A stretch of 64,000 nucleotides of DNA from Amorphophallus konjac (taxonomy: Eukaryota > Streptophyta > Magnoliopsida > Alismatales > Araceae): NCBI GenBank assembly GCA_022559845.1, contig CM040128.1, positions 270,822,698-270,886,697 of the forward strand. The letters are read 5' to 3'. Positions 40,547 through 52,088 of this stretch are shown piece by piece. The notes under the pieces were generated by a model, which was not told the origin of the DNA, did no database searches, and was given only the letters and a program-made list of their open reading frames with translations. The translations under genes and the position numbers were made by a program. The number at the start of each line of letters is the position of its first letter. Within the stretch, counting starts at the first letter, position 1.

Positions 40547-41299
40547 TGATCAGGAACGAGGACCATGATCTTCAGATGGGTGGAATGAGCTATTGGGTTG
40601 GCATTCAGAACGAGCTGATAGGTTTGACTTGGTTCTATTAGGCCGTTGGCCTGTTGGGCCACTTGCCGATGTTGGGTTGTGTGCTCCAATGAACTGGTTG
40701 AATAGAGAACGAAGCAAAGGGAGAGAGAAGACGAGAGTAGAGAGCATAGTTGCCAAGGTGACAAGATGAATCGAGGCATTCACGGGGTCCTTAAGCACTT
40801 AGGCGACAAAGCGCCCGCTTAGGTGTCGCCTAGGCGACACTTCGGCTACTAATTAAAAAATTTAAAAAATATATATTTTAATATATAAAATAAGAATAAA
40901 TATATGGAAAAATTACTAAAAAATTATAAAAAAAATTATAAAAAAAATTAGAAGCATGAAGAAATTGCGGCAATTAAATTGCATGGCAATTGTAGAAAAT
41001 TAAATTGCATCAAAAATTATAGAAAATTCAAAAATAAATGCAAAAAATAAAAAAAATTTACAAAAGAACATAATAACATCAAGAAAATTGCAAAAAATAA
41101 AGGCCAAAGGGTTAAACACTAACTTGAGGGCTATATTTTTTTAGCTTTATCTTTTTTGTTTGAAAGTATATTTTGTTAGCTTCATCCTGAAAGATATTAG
41201 ATATAATATGAAAAACAAGTTCTAACAAACATAATAAGTTGTTAACAAATAGCAAATCACATCATTAAAAAAAAGAATCAAATAGTAGTACTTGGCAAG

Positions 41300-43998
41300 T
41301 ATCCTATAAGATAACTATTAAGAAATGTTCACACAACCATAATACTAGTAATCTAGTTAATACATTATCCAAATTATTTTCCATATCTAAGCGTCTAACA
41401 TAACATGAAAGACTAAATCCTAAAACTAAATGGCACTTTTGCTGGAATGGCCTTATCATGATTGCCATTCTCATCATCTTCTTGGTGAGTTTGACCACCT
41501 TCACTAGACTTTAATGAGCATTATCCTTCTCCTCTTCAGATTCTTCTTCTAGTAATTCTCCATCATCTGATGGATCATCATTATTTCTTAGTTGTGCTCT
41601 ACTTATTGTTGGTCTTTAATATGATATTTCCATAGCAAGCTCAACATCTGCCCAAGTAAGATCGTCATCATCATGAACTAAATTATTTGACTATTGAGTC
41701 ATCCACTCACTCCCCCAATCTAAATTTGGTAGACAAATGGAATCATATTTATGTGGATGATTTTTCCTTACTTTGAACCTCTCCTGAAGACGATGATTAT
41801 ATTTAACATATATAAGATCATTCAATTTTTTATGTTCCAAGCGGTTCCTCTTCTTGGTGTGATTCTACATGTAAATTATACAAGTGGAGAATGCAAAATA
41901 AGGTCAATATTAATTAATGTAAAAGAAAAAAGCGGAATTAGATGAGTTTATGAAACCTACAAACTCAAATGTGTTTCAATTGCATTCACACCCAGAAGCA
42001 CTACAACAAAGCCCTTATGGTAATATTCTTCATTCGAATGTTTTCCCACCATATGTTATCTACCATTCAACTATAAAACATATTCAATATGTCAAAATAT
42101 TGTTATTTGAAAAATGCCAAATAAGTTTTAAAAATCATAAAAAAGATACGCTTATTGGGCATTCTCCTATTGTGAGCTCTTATGGCTAGCTCTCTTCTGA
42201 ACATCACTCTTTCATTCAAATACATTGTAACTTGATCAACTATCTTGTCTTGAAGGTCCAAATCCGACACTATTCTTCCAAGACATGTAAAAAATTCACT
42301 CTCAAACTTTCTACATGAAGCAACATATTTCTCTCTAGCTTTGAAGTATAAGCCGGGATTTAAGAAAAATCCTACCATATGTAAAGGATAATGCATTTGA
42401 TCTTGTCACCTCTTATCAACTATCTTCAAAATTGGCTGAAATTTTACTTCCTACATATGAATGATGGAGTTTAAAGAATGGTAAAATTTTAATTCATATA
42501 TAATTGTATATGAGTAATGCAAATTAAAGAATGTTAAATTTATTTTTGAGCTAAAATTTTGAATAGTTTACTCTTTTGCATACTCCATGGCAGCATATGT
42601 AGAAGGTATTGTAGGTTTTTCATCTCCATCAACCAATCTTAACATTTGCAAGATTGGTTGAGAGGCTCTCAAAACATCTTCAACACCATACCAAAATCTC
42701 ACCTGAAAGACAATACTTGAGGCATTCTTCCCTGCATTTGTTGATGACCTCACATTCTTATACTAAGCTTCAGAACTAAATAGTCTCCGAATAGTCCTTT
42801 TTATTATCATCATTCAACCTTTGCAGTGTAAGAAATGCAGTGGCAAATCTTGTCACACATCTCACAAATTCTTTACCCTTGGTTTTTTTTTTCATGTGTT
42901 CAAGAAAGCAAATGTGAGTGTAAATATTAGCTGTTAACTTATTAGCTTTTGCAATTACACCTTTGTAACCCTTTAGCTTACCAATATCTTTCAATATGAG
43001 ATCCAAGCAATGTGCAACACAAGGTGTTTAGAATAATGTTTTTCTTTTATCCATCAAAAGGTGACCATCTGCTACATTATATGATGCATTATCAGTTAAA
43101 ATTTGCACCATATTTTCTTCTCCAATTCTTTTTACCATTTTATCAAACAACTCATATAACAACCCTGCATCTTCCTTCTTGTCAGAAGCATCAACTGACT
43201 CAACAAAGAAAGTCCCCCGCGAACAATTGACTAGAAAGTTGATAAACTTTCTTTGTCTTTTATCGGTCCAACCATCACACATTATTGTACAACCATGTCT
43301 TCCAATGTTTTTGATATTTCTCATATATTAATTTTGTCTTCTCCACCATGTCCTTTAAAAGGGACACTCAACATGTGATAGCTTGGGGACTTATATCCTG
43401 GTCCAAACTGTCCTATAGCCTCCATTGCATGCTCAAAATATTTTAGACAGGCTACATTTAATGGAATACCACCTTCATAGAACAAAGTGGCAACATATTC
43501 ATCAACCATTCTTTTGTTCCATCTATTTTCCAACGTGATTTGAATTTTTTTCCCACTTCTGTAGCATCAACAAAGTCTTATATACTCATTTTTGCAAAGG
43601 CATCAATTGGCCCTTTGGCTTGAGTTATAGGTGGTTTGCTCGTCTCCGAACTCTTTGCTGAAGATTCCAATGTTGAAGAATCTTGTCGGGACTTTTCTAC
43701 ATGCCCTTCCACTTCACATTCATCATCATAATCTCCTTCAATTGGAAGACTTTCATTTGACTTTCATTTTTTTTTTGTTCATCCAATTGAGCATTTCTTC
43801 AGCAATTTGTTTATTAGTGTTTGAACATTTGTTCACATCTCTAAAAACACCAATCAGATGTTCCTTTTGTCTCTTGATACCCCCATTAGTAATCAAGCCA
43901 CAAAGATCACATTTGACCTTGTTCTTATCATTTACATTAGGCCAATATGCATACTTCTATCCTGGGTCTTTTGACTTTATTTTTTTTCTTTAGCTCGG
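41300..43998 (-). pseudogene. Decayed hAT transposase (BED, DUF659, dimerisation side)
   Basis: The - strand keeps most blocks in order. The BED finger at about 43780-43990 reads KVKCDLCGLITNGGIKRQKEH, with a stop where a tryptophan is expected just before KYAYW. Then VDEYVATLFYEGGIPLNVAC (43321-43533), the DUF659 core GCTIMCDGWTDKRQRKFINF and VQILTDNASYNVADGHLL (43028-43324), MDLILKDIGKLKGYKG (42776-43006), VRFWYGVEDVLRASQPIL (42568-42753) and LGRIVSDLDLQDKIVDQVT (42103-42396). Frameshifts and stops separate the blocks; the best-preserved hAT gene here, but inactive. Confidence 0.82.
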
Positions 43999-44129
43999 TC
44001 TCAGCTGTGAAACTATTTTCTGTCATTATCTACACGCAAGATAATAACTAATAAAAAATAATAAAAATTTAATTACTTAAAATTTTAAAATTAAAAATAA
44101 TAAAATTAATAATGAAACTTGTGTGATTG

Positions 44130-45060
44130 GGGAGACTGTGGGCGAGTGGGATTGGGGACTATGGAGAGAGAGAGAGAGAGTGAGTGAGTGAGAGAGAGAG
44201 AGAGAGTGAAATAATAAAAAAATAATTACTTAAAATTTTAAACTTAAAAATAAAAAAATTAAAATGAAAACTTGTGTGACTGGGGAGACTGTGGGCGAGT
44301 GGGACTAGGGACTATGGGGGGGGGGAGAGAGAGTGTGTGTGTGGGAGTGGGGAGATTGGGCCAGTGGGATTGGGGATTGAGGGGAGACTGTGGGGGACTA
44401 TGGGGGGATTGTGGGGAGAGAGAGAGAGGGGGGGGGGACCTCGCGGGGGACTATGGGGAGACAGAGGGGGGCTTGTGGGGAGACTGGGCTAGTGGGATTG
44501 GGGACAATGGGGAGGCTGTGGGCGAGACTGTGGGGATACAAAGAGGGGTGACCTCACGGAGGTGGGGTCTGTGGGGGAGAGTAGGGGACTCGGGAGAGAG
44601 AGAGAGAGAGGAGTGAGGACTGAGAGGGGACGTGGGGGGAGAGAGAGAGAGGAGTGAGGACTGAGAGGGGACGTGGGGGGGAGAGAGAGAGAGGAATGAC
44701 TGTGGGGGAAATAGAGGGAGGGGGGACCTTGCGGAGGACTGAGACAGCCGTGGGGGAGAGAGAGAGAGAGAGGAGGGATTGTGGGAGAGACAGAGAGAGG
44801 GGGGACCTCCAGGAGGTGGGGACTGTGGGGGCGAGTCAGGAGATAGAGAGAAAGAGATAGAGAGAGGAGTGAGGATTGAGAGGGGCCGTGGAGAGAGAGA
44901 GAGGAGGGACTGTGGGGGAGATAGAGAGAGGGGGGACCTCGCGGAGGTGGGGTCTGTGGGGGAGAGTCAGGAGACAGAGAGAAAGAGATAGATAGATGAC
45001 CGAGAGGGGCCGTGGGGGGGAGAGAGAGAGAGGGACTTATCGGAGATGATAAACACTCCG
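44130..45060. repeat. GA/G-rich minisatellite inside the hAT
   Basis: Diverged repeats of (GA)n, GGGGGGACCTCGCGGAGG and GGGACTGTGGGGGAGA on the + strand, upstream of the transposase start. It contains several runs of four or more G with G-quadruplex potential. Long ORFs here on both strands are artefacts of the composition. Confidence 0.85.
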
Positions 45061-46705
45061 ACGTCGGTGGTGGATGTCGCAATCGCAGAAGAAGAGGCTC
45101 TGGCAGTGGAACCATGGAAGACGGGATGACGGTCTCTCTTGTGGCACAAGACATCGGCGATGGCCTCTGGCGAGACGGTGATCCATTAGCGGAGGAGGTG
45201 ACCGACGAGGCGACGATGAAGGAGGGAGACCACAGCGGCGACCTAGGGTTGGAAGTGGGAGAGAAGGGGGATCGAGGGGGGAGGTGAAGGGTCGAATGGG
45301 CATCGGGCCATGGGGGGGGGTTGCGATGGGGTTTAAAAGGCCGGATCCGTATGTTTAACAGCCAAATGTGTAGGATCCGGTTACGGGGGGTTACATGGGT
45401 CGAGTGATCGGGCGGCCGCCTAGCGGCTGCCTTGGCGCCCAGCCCGCCTAGGCGACCGCCTGGTTCGCCTTTTCAACAAACGTGAAGGCGGGCTGGTGCC
45501 TCGTCCCTTCTACCGCACCTGAGGCGACGCCTAGGTGCTCACCTTGACTGCTATTGTTGAGAGAGAGTAGAGGGTGAAAAGAGAACTAGAGAGAGGGAGC
45601 GACGGTTGTGGAAGGTAGGGAGGGGACGCGATGGCACAAGGAGGAGGTTGGGGGATCGGCACAAGGCGGCGACTCCTGGCGGGACGGATCGCGGAGCCCA
45701 GACAGAAGGGGTGACACCGGCGCCGGGCTGCGGTGGAGGGGTGGCAGAAGGCGACGATGGTGGTGCTGGTGGCGGACTGCTATGCAGGATGGGCTGGCGT
45801 GGTCGGTTGGCCAGGGCACGACGGCGATGATGCGGTGCGATGGGGAGGCGATTTATGGAAATGCAAACGGGGCTGCAGTGGTTGGGTGTTTAGAGGAACG
45901 CGATGGGGAGGCGGGGCTACATGGCTGGGGGGTGGTTGTTGTTCTGGCTGGTGACTAGGGCTTTGAAGGGGGGAAGTGGGGGTGCGGTGCGAAGGAGAAG
46001 AGGAGAGCGTGGTGGGGAGGAAACTGCTCTGCTACTTCTTGTGGCCTGGAAAGGGGGAGCAAGGAGATGATGGAGATCAGTGGAAGGGGAGACATGGACT
46101 GGAGTGTGGAGCCAGGGGGGGTGGGAAGGTTGGCAGCGGCTGGGTGTGCAGAGATGGAGGAAGAAGGCTGGGGGTGGTCTTTGTGGTGGCTGGCGACAGC
46201 AGTCGGTGGTAATGGACAGAGGCGGTGGTGGTGGTAAGGGTGGTTGGGAGTGGTGAGGCTTCACGCTCGGAGCTAGTGTCCTCTCCCTTGAGGCCTCTCA
46301 CCCCCGGGGCATCTCACCCCGATCTCCCTCCCGGGGACAAACCAAGGCATCCCACCTCACGAGACAAAATTATCTCTACTCCACATTTCATTCATTCGTT
46401 GCCTTCAAAAGGAGTATATTGCTTAATAGATCACTGGACTCTTTTAAGACTCTGCCTAGGGAACCCAAGAGATTTTGAACATCTCTTGAAGATATAAGAA
46501 AATCTTTTGGACATTAAAATACTACATGGGAAACACAATTACCCTAATAATGACTCGCACGGGAAACACAAAACATAAATGGAACTACAACTATTTAATG
46601 ATGGGGATCATCTCCAAGTCCGAGTGCGATCGGTTCTAAACTTTGTTAGTGCAGTACCCACGTCGGGTTGAACTTCCGTCTTCGGCAGGTGTCCTTATCA
46701 CCTCG

Positions 46706-47112
46706 ACAAACAACTAGAACAAAGGGGGCTAAATTAATTAAGTAAATTTAGAATTATTTTTTTATTTCATGTTTTTCCTGACATATTGGTTCTTCCTGCA
46801 AATGATATTGTCACACTATGTTCAACAATGGTATCACCTTTGACCTTGACACTTAATTCGTTCTAGTGTACAACATGAACAAATTTGGCCCATCCTATAT
46901 TGATATTGGTTTATAACCAAGTACATCTGGTGGATCTGTATAGACCCTCCATGTGAAATTCATCTAAATTCACAATATGACAATGATAAGGTCAAAAAAT
47001 ATGTGATCCCTTCAGTACATTTTACAACCCTTGAGTCTAGCTTCCTGCAAAATCAAATTCCTATGTCCATTGAAGTGCTTTATAGTCTGTGTGGCTAAGA
47101 TATTTAGGTCCT
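46706..47112. other. Spacer between two LTR elements
   Basis: About 400 bp without recognised coding sequence, between the non-autonomous LTR element and the Tat element. Confidence 0.5.
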
Positions 47113-48365
47113 TGTTGGACACGGAAAAAATCTAAGGAATACTCTTATCGTAGATAAAAGGTAGATTTTCGTTCTTTTTGAAAAGAAACACTCCTCTGCG
47201 TAGAGAGGGTTCCGTGGGTGCGCATAGTATCAGACGATTTGGGTTCGAGTGCTGGACCTTTCCCCACTGACCGGAGTCAATGTTGATTTACATCGGCCTA
47301 ACGTCCGAACACCTTTGTTTAACTGTCAAAGAGGTCCCAAAAGACTTCTACAGAGGTTTTGATGTGGAGGGCAAGCTCACTCGAGAGACTCTCCATGACC
47401 ACTCATTTTACCACCAACACATAGAAACAACTAGATTAGGGCTAGGTCTGAGCAAAACCCTAAGATTTAGGCATAGAGGCGCAAATATGCGGAAGCCATA
47501 GGCATTTTTAAAGCAAGGGAAGTTTTCTAGACCCCGGGGGTATTTTGGTAATTTTACCAACCCAGGGGTATTTTGGTAATTTTCCAGGCCAGGGACATTT
47601 ATGAAAGTTTCTGGGCTGGAGTGGAAGTGAAACTGGATCTCTAACTCCCCAAGGCATTGAGGCTCTTTCTGGAGGGTTTCGAGAGCTCTGAGGCCATGTT
47701 TAGGTTACAGGGGTATTTTGGTAACTTTACCAGATCCTAGACCTAGGTTTGATATGATACCCGAGTGCTGGACTAAGCTGACAACACTTCCGGACCGAAG
47801 GAATGACAAAGGGTTTCATAGAAAGCATAGCTCTGTCAAATTGATCGAAGGAGGGGTATATACACAATTCTCCAAAGTCGGGGGGTTTTCTTATAATTTT
47901 CCCACCCGAGGTTACATATAAAACATGCTGAATGCTTTTATAATTCCATGTGAGTACAAGGGTTGTCGGCGAGTTGTCGACTGTACAAACGTCCGCCTTG
48001 GAGCGGGAGATAGGGACGTATTCCCAATTACAAAAGATTGCAGGGTATAACTGCAAATTACAGCACTTCGGTCTTTTACAATCCCGGGAAGGATATTTTT
48101 GTAATTTCGCCATTATAGGGGGCAGAAATACAAGACTTAGTCATCTCGAGACGTAAAGACTTACAAACATGGCCCGCTGAGGGGCATAATTTACAAACAA
48201 AGCCCGCTGAGGGGCATAAACGTAAATATACCCCGTAGGGGCATAAATACAAGACCCGGGGATTACCCCACACGGGGCAAGACAAACGAACAAATGCTTC
48301 AAGTGTCTTCCGTAGGTTGCTGCTTGTAATCGTCGTCGTAGTCCTTTTTTGGACCTCTGGGGGTC

Positions 48366-48373
48366 TATTTATA
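48366..48373 (-). promoter_or_regulatory. TATA box in the Tat LTR
   Basis: TATAAATA on the - strand, in the context CTATAAATAGACC. This is a strong plant TATA context placed about 590 bp into the LTR, just downstream of the GC-rich repeats. Transcription would begin near 48335. Confidence 0.7.
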
Positions 48374-48479
48374 GAAGTGGGGAACCTCCCCGGGAGTGTT
48401 CGACCCCGTACGGGTCCAACGGGATGAAAATGATCCCGGGGAGGTCATATTTTGATTTGCGTGCGCGGGAGAGGAACCT

Positions 48480-48860
48480 CCCCGGGGTGGAGAGTCCCCG
48501 GGACGGTCTTGGACCGTCCCGGGGTCGCGGACGCCCGGGGGGGAACCGCCCGGGGTCGCAGCTCTCCGGGGGGGGGACCTCCCCGGGGTCGCGACCCCCC
48601 CGGGGGACCTGCCCGGGGTCGCGGACCCCTGGGGGGACCTCCCCGGGGTCGCGCGCTCCCGGGGGGGACCTGCCCGGGGTCGCGGCCCCCCGGGGGGACC
48701 TCCCCGGGGTCGCGACCCCGGGTGGGTCCCTCCCGGGGTCGGGCGACCCCGGACGGGTCCGCCCGCCCAAGGGCGGCCCCGTGCGGGTTTGCCCACCTCC
48801 GGGCGGACCCGTCCGGGTGAGGGCGACCCCGTACGGGTCCCTCCGACCCCGGACGGGTTC
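48480..48860. repeat. GC-rich minisatellite in the LTR
   Basis: About ten or more units of roughly 25-35 bp built from ACCTCCCCGGGGTCGCG and GACCCCGG...GGGTCC. Extremely GC-rich and palindromic (CCCCGGGG), with many CpG. It lies upstream of the LTR TATA box. It throws long false ORFs on both strands (for example 48349-49023). Confidence 0.9.
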
Positions 48861-48960
48861 CTCCGACCCCGCACGGGTCTTCCATCTCCAAGCTAGCCCA
48901 TTTCTGCTTCAACTAAATAAAAGCGGAGGTATTTTTGCAAAGCAAAATTTGCTGTCAACA

Positions 48961-48972
48961 AATGTCCCCCAC
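48961..48972 (-). promoter_or_regulatory. Polypurine tract of the Tat element
   Basis: On the - strand GTGGGGGACATT directly precedes the 3' LTR start TGTTGACAGC. This is the usual second-strand primer position. Confidence 0.75.
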
Positions 48973-49080
48973 GGAACGTTCGTCAAAGCCGGGGCGGAGG
49001 CGGACGGTCCGTGCCCTCTGTAGAGTTGCACCTTACTGCTTCATTGCTTTCCAGAAAGCTGAGGGTTGATGCTGGCTTGC

Positions 49081-49250
49081 CTCGGAGAGGCTTGTTGTCC
49101 CGGAGTTGACGTAGGCCTGCTTCTGAGAGACTTGTTGGCCTAGAGTTGATGGGGGCTTGCTTCTGAGAGACTTGTTAGCCCGAAGTTGATGGGGGCCTGC
49201 TTCTGAGAGACTTGTTGGCCCGAGTTGATGGGGGCTTGCTTCTGAGTCGT
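49081..49250. repeat. 40-bp tandem repeat, Tat 3' region
   Basis: About four units of exactly 40 bp with TTCTGAGAGACTTGTTGGCC and GAGTTGATGGGGGC. TTCTGAGAGA recurs at 49121, 49161 and 49201. Diverged repeats of GGTGTGTAGCCG-type motifs follow to about 49520. Confidence 0.85.
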
Positions 49251-49520
49251 CGTTGATTGACTATTGAGCTGTGATAGCTGGAGACTGACACTGGCCGACC
49301 CTTGGGGGTGCGTTTAGCCAAAAGTCATGGTGCTGGCTGACCACTAAGATGCCACTGAAGACGTGTCGGCTAACCGCTGAGGTGTGTAGCCGCAAGTTAA
49401 AGCTGGCTAACTGCTAAGGTGTCGCCAAAGTGTGCCGACTAACATCTGAGGTGTAGCCGAACATGTTGATGTGTCGGCTGACCGCTGAGGTATGTCGCTG
49501 AATGTAGAAGGTGGCTAATT

Positions 49521-50119
49521 GCTGACTTGTGATAGCCAAGGTTGATGTAGACCAGCCCTTAGGGCATGTTGGTCTGGATAGATGTCGGCCGTACACGGGC
49601 TGAGGCAACTCCTTTCTTTGCTTTAGCTTCAGCTAGTGAGGCTTCAAAGCTGCTTCAGAGTTTTCTGACCCTTGGGATGGAGTGGCCGAATGGTCCTCAA
49701 CTTGGTGTAGCATTGCCAGATGCATGCATTTGTTCTCCCTCGGGACGCCTGGATGACTGAGCTTGCGTCTTTATGGAAGGAGTTTGTCCACCTTCGCGCT
49801 ATTTAGAAAGCGGAGGCGGAGGACTCAGCTGACGATTCAGCAAGAGGAGGAGCAACTTTGTAGACTTCGGAGAGCCCAGGCTGAGGTGGGCGCCCAAGTC
49901 AAGGCCACTTACGAGCGCGAGCAGATGGCCTCCCAGAGTGTGGAGGCACTTTTGTGAGAGGTCCAGGGGACCGAAGAGTAGTGCAGTCTTGCCGATGTAG
50001 ATTTTGCCATAGGCTTGAGGGGCTCCATGAGGAAGCTCTTCAGAGTAAGACTCGCCTTGCCGAGCTGAGGAGGAGCGAGTCTAGTGCTTGATAAGCCTTT
50101 TCTTCTTTTTTTTTTTTAC
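49521..50119. other. Tat 3' region, non-coding
   Basis: Part of the long stretch between pol and the 3' LTR. Short + strand ORFs (for example 49763-49957) have no recognised motif. Nothing else seen. Confidence 0.45.
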
Positions 50120-50340
50120 TTTACCAGCCCTACCGCCCTTTCGGGTTTTCGGCAGGACTGGCCCCCTTTAGCTTTTTCCAGTGCGCCCTTTCAGGTTTTC
50201 ACACTGAGGGGTACCCATTTTTGCCTAAGGCGCCCTTTCGGGTTTTCACCTTAGCTGGGTTAAAGCCTTTTTGCCCTTGATTGCTCTTCTAACACAAACA
50301 ACCAAGTCCGCTGGGGTCTCAATATTTTTAACCCCGTTTT
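50120..50340. repeat. GCCCTTTCGGGTTTTC module, copy 1
   Basis: Three GCCCTTTCGGGTTTTC-type hairpin units spaced by about 50-60 bp, then a CCGCTGGGGTCTCAATATTTTTAACCCC segment and a T-rich run. Copy 2 lies at 51818-52050. Confidence 0.85.
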
Positions 50341-50479
50341 TTCTTTCTTTCTTTTTTTTCCTATAATGCCAAAAGGCGAGGAAAAGGTGGCAGTCCCGTA
50401 GGGACGTGTGTGCCGCAGATGTGGGACAAGTGGGTAGATTTGATTGTCCGGGTGGGACGAATGAATCAAATCTGTAAGC

Positions 50480-51680
50480 CGAAAGGCGAAACGGGTTGGT
50501 AGCCTGAGAGGGCGTACTGAGACCGAACCCAAGAGGACAGAAATGAGCCGAAAGGCATAATGGGTTGGCAGCCCGAGAGAGCATACTGAGACCGAACCCG
50601 GTGAGACCAAGAGGTGTAGTGGGTTGGCAGCCCGAGAGAGCATATTGAGGCCAAGCCCGGTGTGACAAGATGGGTGGATTCGACTGTCCTAGGGGGACGC
50701 AATTAGCCAAATCCAAAACCGAAGGTTGATCGAGTTAGCAACCCGAAAAGGGTGTGCATATGTCAAGCCCGGTTGGAACAACAAAGGAGTTGGTTTAACA
50801 GTCCGAAAGGGACATGCGGGTTAAACCTGGAGGCCGATAGGCGGGATGGGTTGGCAGCCTGAAAGAGGCATGCATAGGCCAGACCCGAAACGACGACAGG
50901 AAGGGATTCGACAGCCCAGGTGGGACGTATAAGTCAAATCCGTGAGCCGATAGGCAAATAGGGTTGGCAGCCCGAGCGAGCATACTGAGGCCAAGCCCGT
51001 GGGGACAAAGGAATAGACTTGGCGATCCTGGTGGGATATATGTGTGAAGTCTGAAGCCAAGAGGCGAGATGGGTTGACAGCCCGAAAGGGGCATGCAGAG
51101 GCCAGACCCAGAAGAAGAAAAAGGGTGGACTTGACAGCCCTAGTGGGACGTGAGAGTCAAATCCGAGAGCCGATAGGCGAGATAGGTTGGCAGCCCGAGA
51201 GAGCATACTGAGGCCATTCTTGATGGGACAAAGATGGGTTTGACCACCCTAGTGGGACGTGAAAGTCAAACCTGAAAGTCGATAGGCGAGTAGGTGGGTT
51301 GGCAGCCCGAGAGGACATGCTGAGGCCAGACCCGGTGGGACATGTGCCAGAAGACACGATGGATTGGTAGCCCGAGAGAGCATACTGAGACCAGATCCCA
51401 AGAAGATAAGATGAGCCAAAAGGCATGATGGGTTGGCAGCCCGAGAGGGCGTACTGAGACCAATCCCAAGGAGGTTAGATGAGCCGAAAGGCATGAAGGG
51501 TTGGCAGCCCGAGAGAGCATACTGAGGCCAGTCCCAGTGGGACAAGAGAGTAAGCGGGTTTAACTGCTCAGAAGAGACACGTGAGTTGAACCAGACAGCC
51601 GATAGACAGAATGGGTCGGCAGCCCGGGAGAGGCATGCAGAGGCCGAGCCCGATGGGACAAAGTATGACACCGTCAGAAT
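50480..51680. repeat. Minisatellite of about 13 units, Tat 3' region
   Basis: GGGTTGGCAGCCCGAGAGAG-type units occur near 50491, 50570, 50629, 50727, 50847, 50960, 51070, 51185, 51297, 51362, 51429, 51498 and 51611, 60-120 bp apart. Each is followed by CATACTGAGGCCAAGCCC or CATGCAGAGGCC. CAGCCCGAGAG has imperfect dyad symmetry. ORFs on the - strand here are repeat artefacts. Confidence 0.88.
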
Positions 51681-51817
51681 GCCAATGGGACTAGGTGTCA
51701 TAGGACGACATGTAAGGCGTAGCCATGGCATCAATATGATTTTTTTTTGAGATGGGGTGGAGTCATTGACTTAGAGCCACCCATAGAATAGACAGAGAGA
51801 GGATTTTGTTTTCACAT

Positions 51818-52050
51818 TACCAACCTCACCGCCCTTTCGGGTTTTCGCCGAGGCTGGCCCCCTTTAGCTTTTTCAGGTGCGCCCTTTCGGGTTTTCACAC
51901 CGAGGGGTTGCCCATTTTTGCCCGAGGCGCCCTTTCGGGTTTTCACCTCGACCGGGTCTGTGGCCTTTTTACCCTCAGCCAACCGTTGAAGGCTGACTGA
52001 GTCCGCCGGGGTATCAGTATTTTTAACCCCTTTTCTTTTTTTTCTTTTTT
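51818..52050. repeat. GCCCTTTCGGGTTTTC module, copy 2
   Basis: Same structure as 50120-50340 with three GCCCTTTCGGGTTTTC units and the GGTATCAGTATTTTTAACCCC ending. The two copies flank the minisatellite array as direct repeats, which suggests a duplicated 3' unit. Confidence 0.85.
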
Positions 52051-52088
52051 TTTGTTTTTTTGAACCTTCACTGAGGAGAGGTATTGTC

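Larger units (their letters stand above)
40745..45556 (-). mobile_element. hAT element inserted in the LTR
   Basis: Ends CATAGTTGCCAAGGTGA and (reverse) CAATAGCAGTCAAGGTGA, with TAGGCGAC/GTCGCCTAGG subterminal motifs. Carries a decayed transposase on the - strand and a long GA/GGGG-rich region. The flanks are GA-rich (GAGTAGAG occurs on both sides), so the 8-bp duplication and exact ends are ambiguous by several bases. Confidence 0.75.
38770..46700 (-). mobile_element. Non-autonomous LTR retroelement split by a hAT
   Basis: LTR at 38770-39839, internal part 39840-40546 (707 bp) and a second LTR at 40547-46700 that is interrupted at 40745. Both LTRs share AACGAGGACCATGATCTTC near the start and a TGTCCT(C/T)ATCA end. 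The ends form TGATNAGGA...TCCTNATCA. Flanks cctca and cctcg match 4/5. With under 1 kb inside and no gag or pol, it must depend on another element. Orientation is tentative, from a PBS-like TGATACCAGAGC next to the second LTR on the - strand. Confidence 0.75.
40547..46700. repeat. LTR 2, interrupted by a hAT element
   Basis: LTR sequence occupies 40547-40744 and about 45557-46700. The latter half is collinear with 38930-39839, for example the shared TACTACATGG...AAACACAATTACC near 39655 and 46520. Confidence 0.75.
47113..48960 (-). repeat. 3' LTR of the Tat element
   Basis: 1,848 bp, + strand TGTTGGACACGG...GCTGTCAACA, so it has TG...CA ends with a five-base TGTTG/CAACA inverted repeat. It includes three copies of GGGGTATTTTGGTAA-type motifs (about 47537, 47565, 47711) and a GC-rich minisatellite (48480-48860) that lies in U3 in element orientation. 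Confidence 0.93.

Noticed and set aside
44489..45154. 221-codon - ORF rich in SLSLPP, and + ORFs of GERERG type
   Set aside because: By-products of the GA/G-rich minisatellite in the hAT. No domain, and the transposase lies elsewhere.
47280..47501. 73-codon + ORF, repeated at 63482-63703
   Set aside because: It lies within the two LTR copies and is antisense to the element. Conservation is explained by LTR identity.
48349..49023. 224-codon + ORF and overlapping - ORFs of 133-169 codons
   Set aside because: All lie in the GC-rich LTR minisatellite and are Gly/Pro/Arg repeats. Open frames on both strands are expected from the composition.
50246..51734. Overlapping - ORFs with repeated LSGCQP/SRAANP motifs
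   Set aside because: Translations of the Tat 3' minisatellite. The unit length is not a multiple of three, so the motif appears in all frames.
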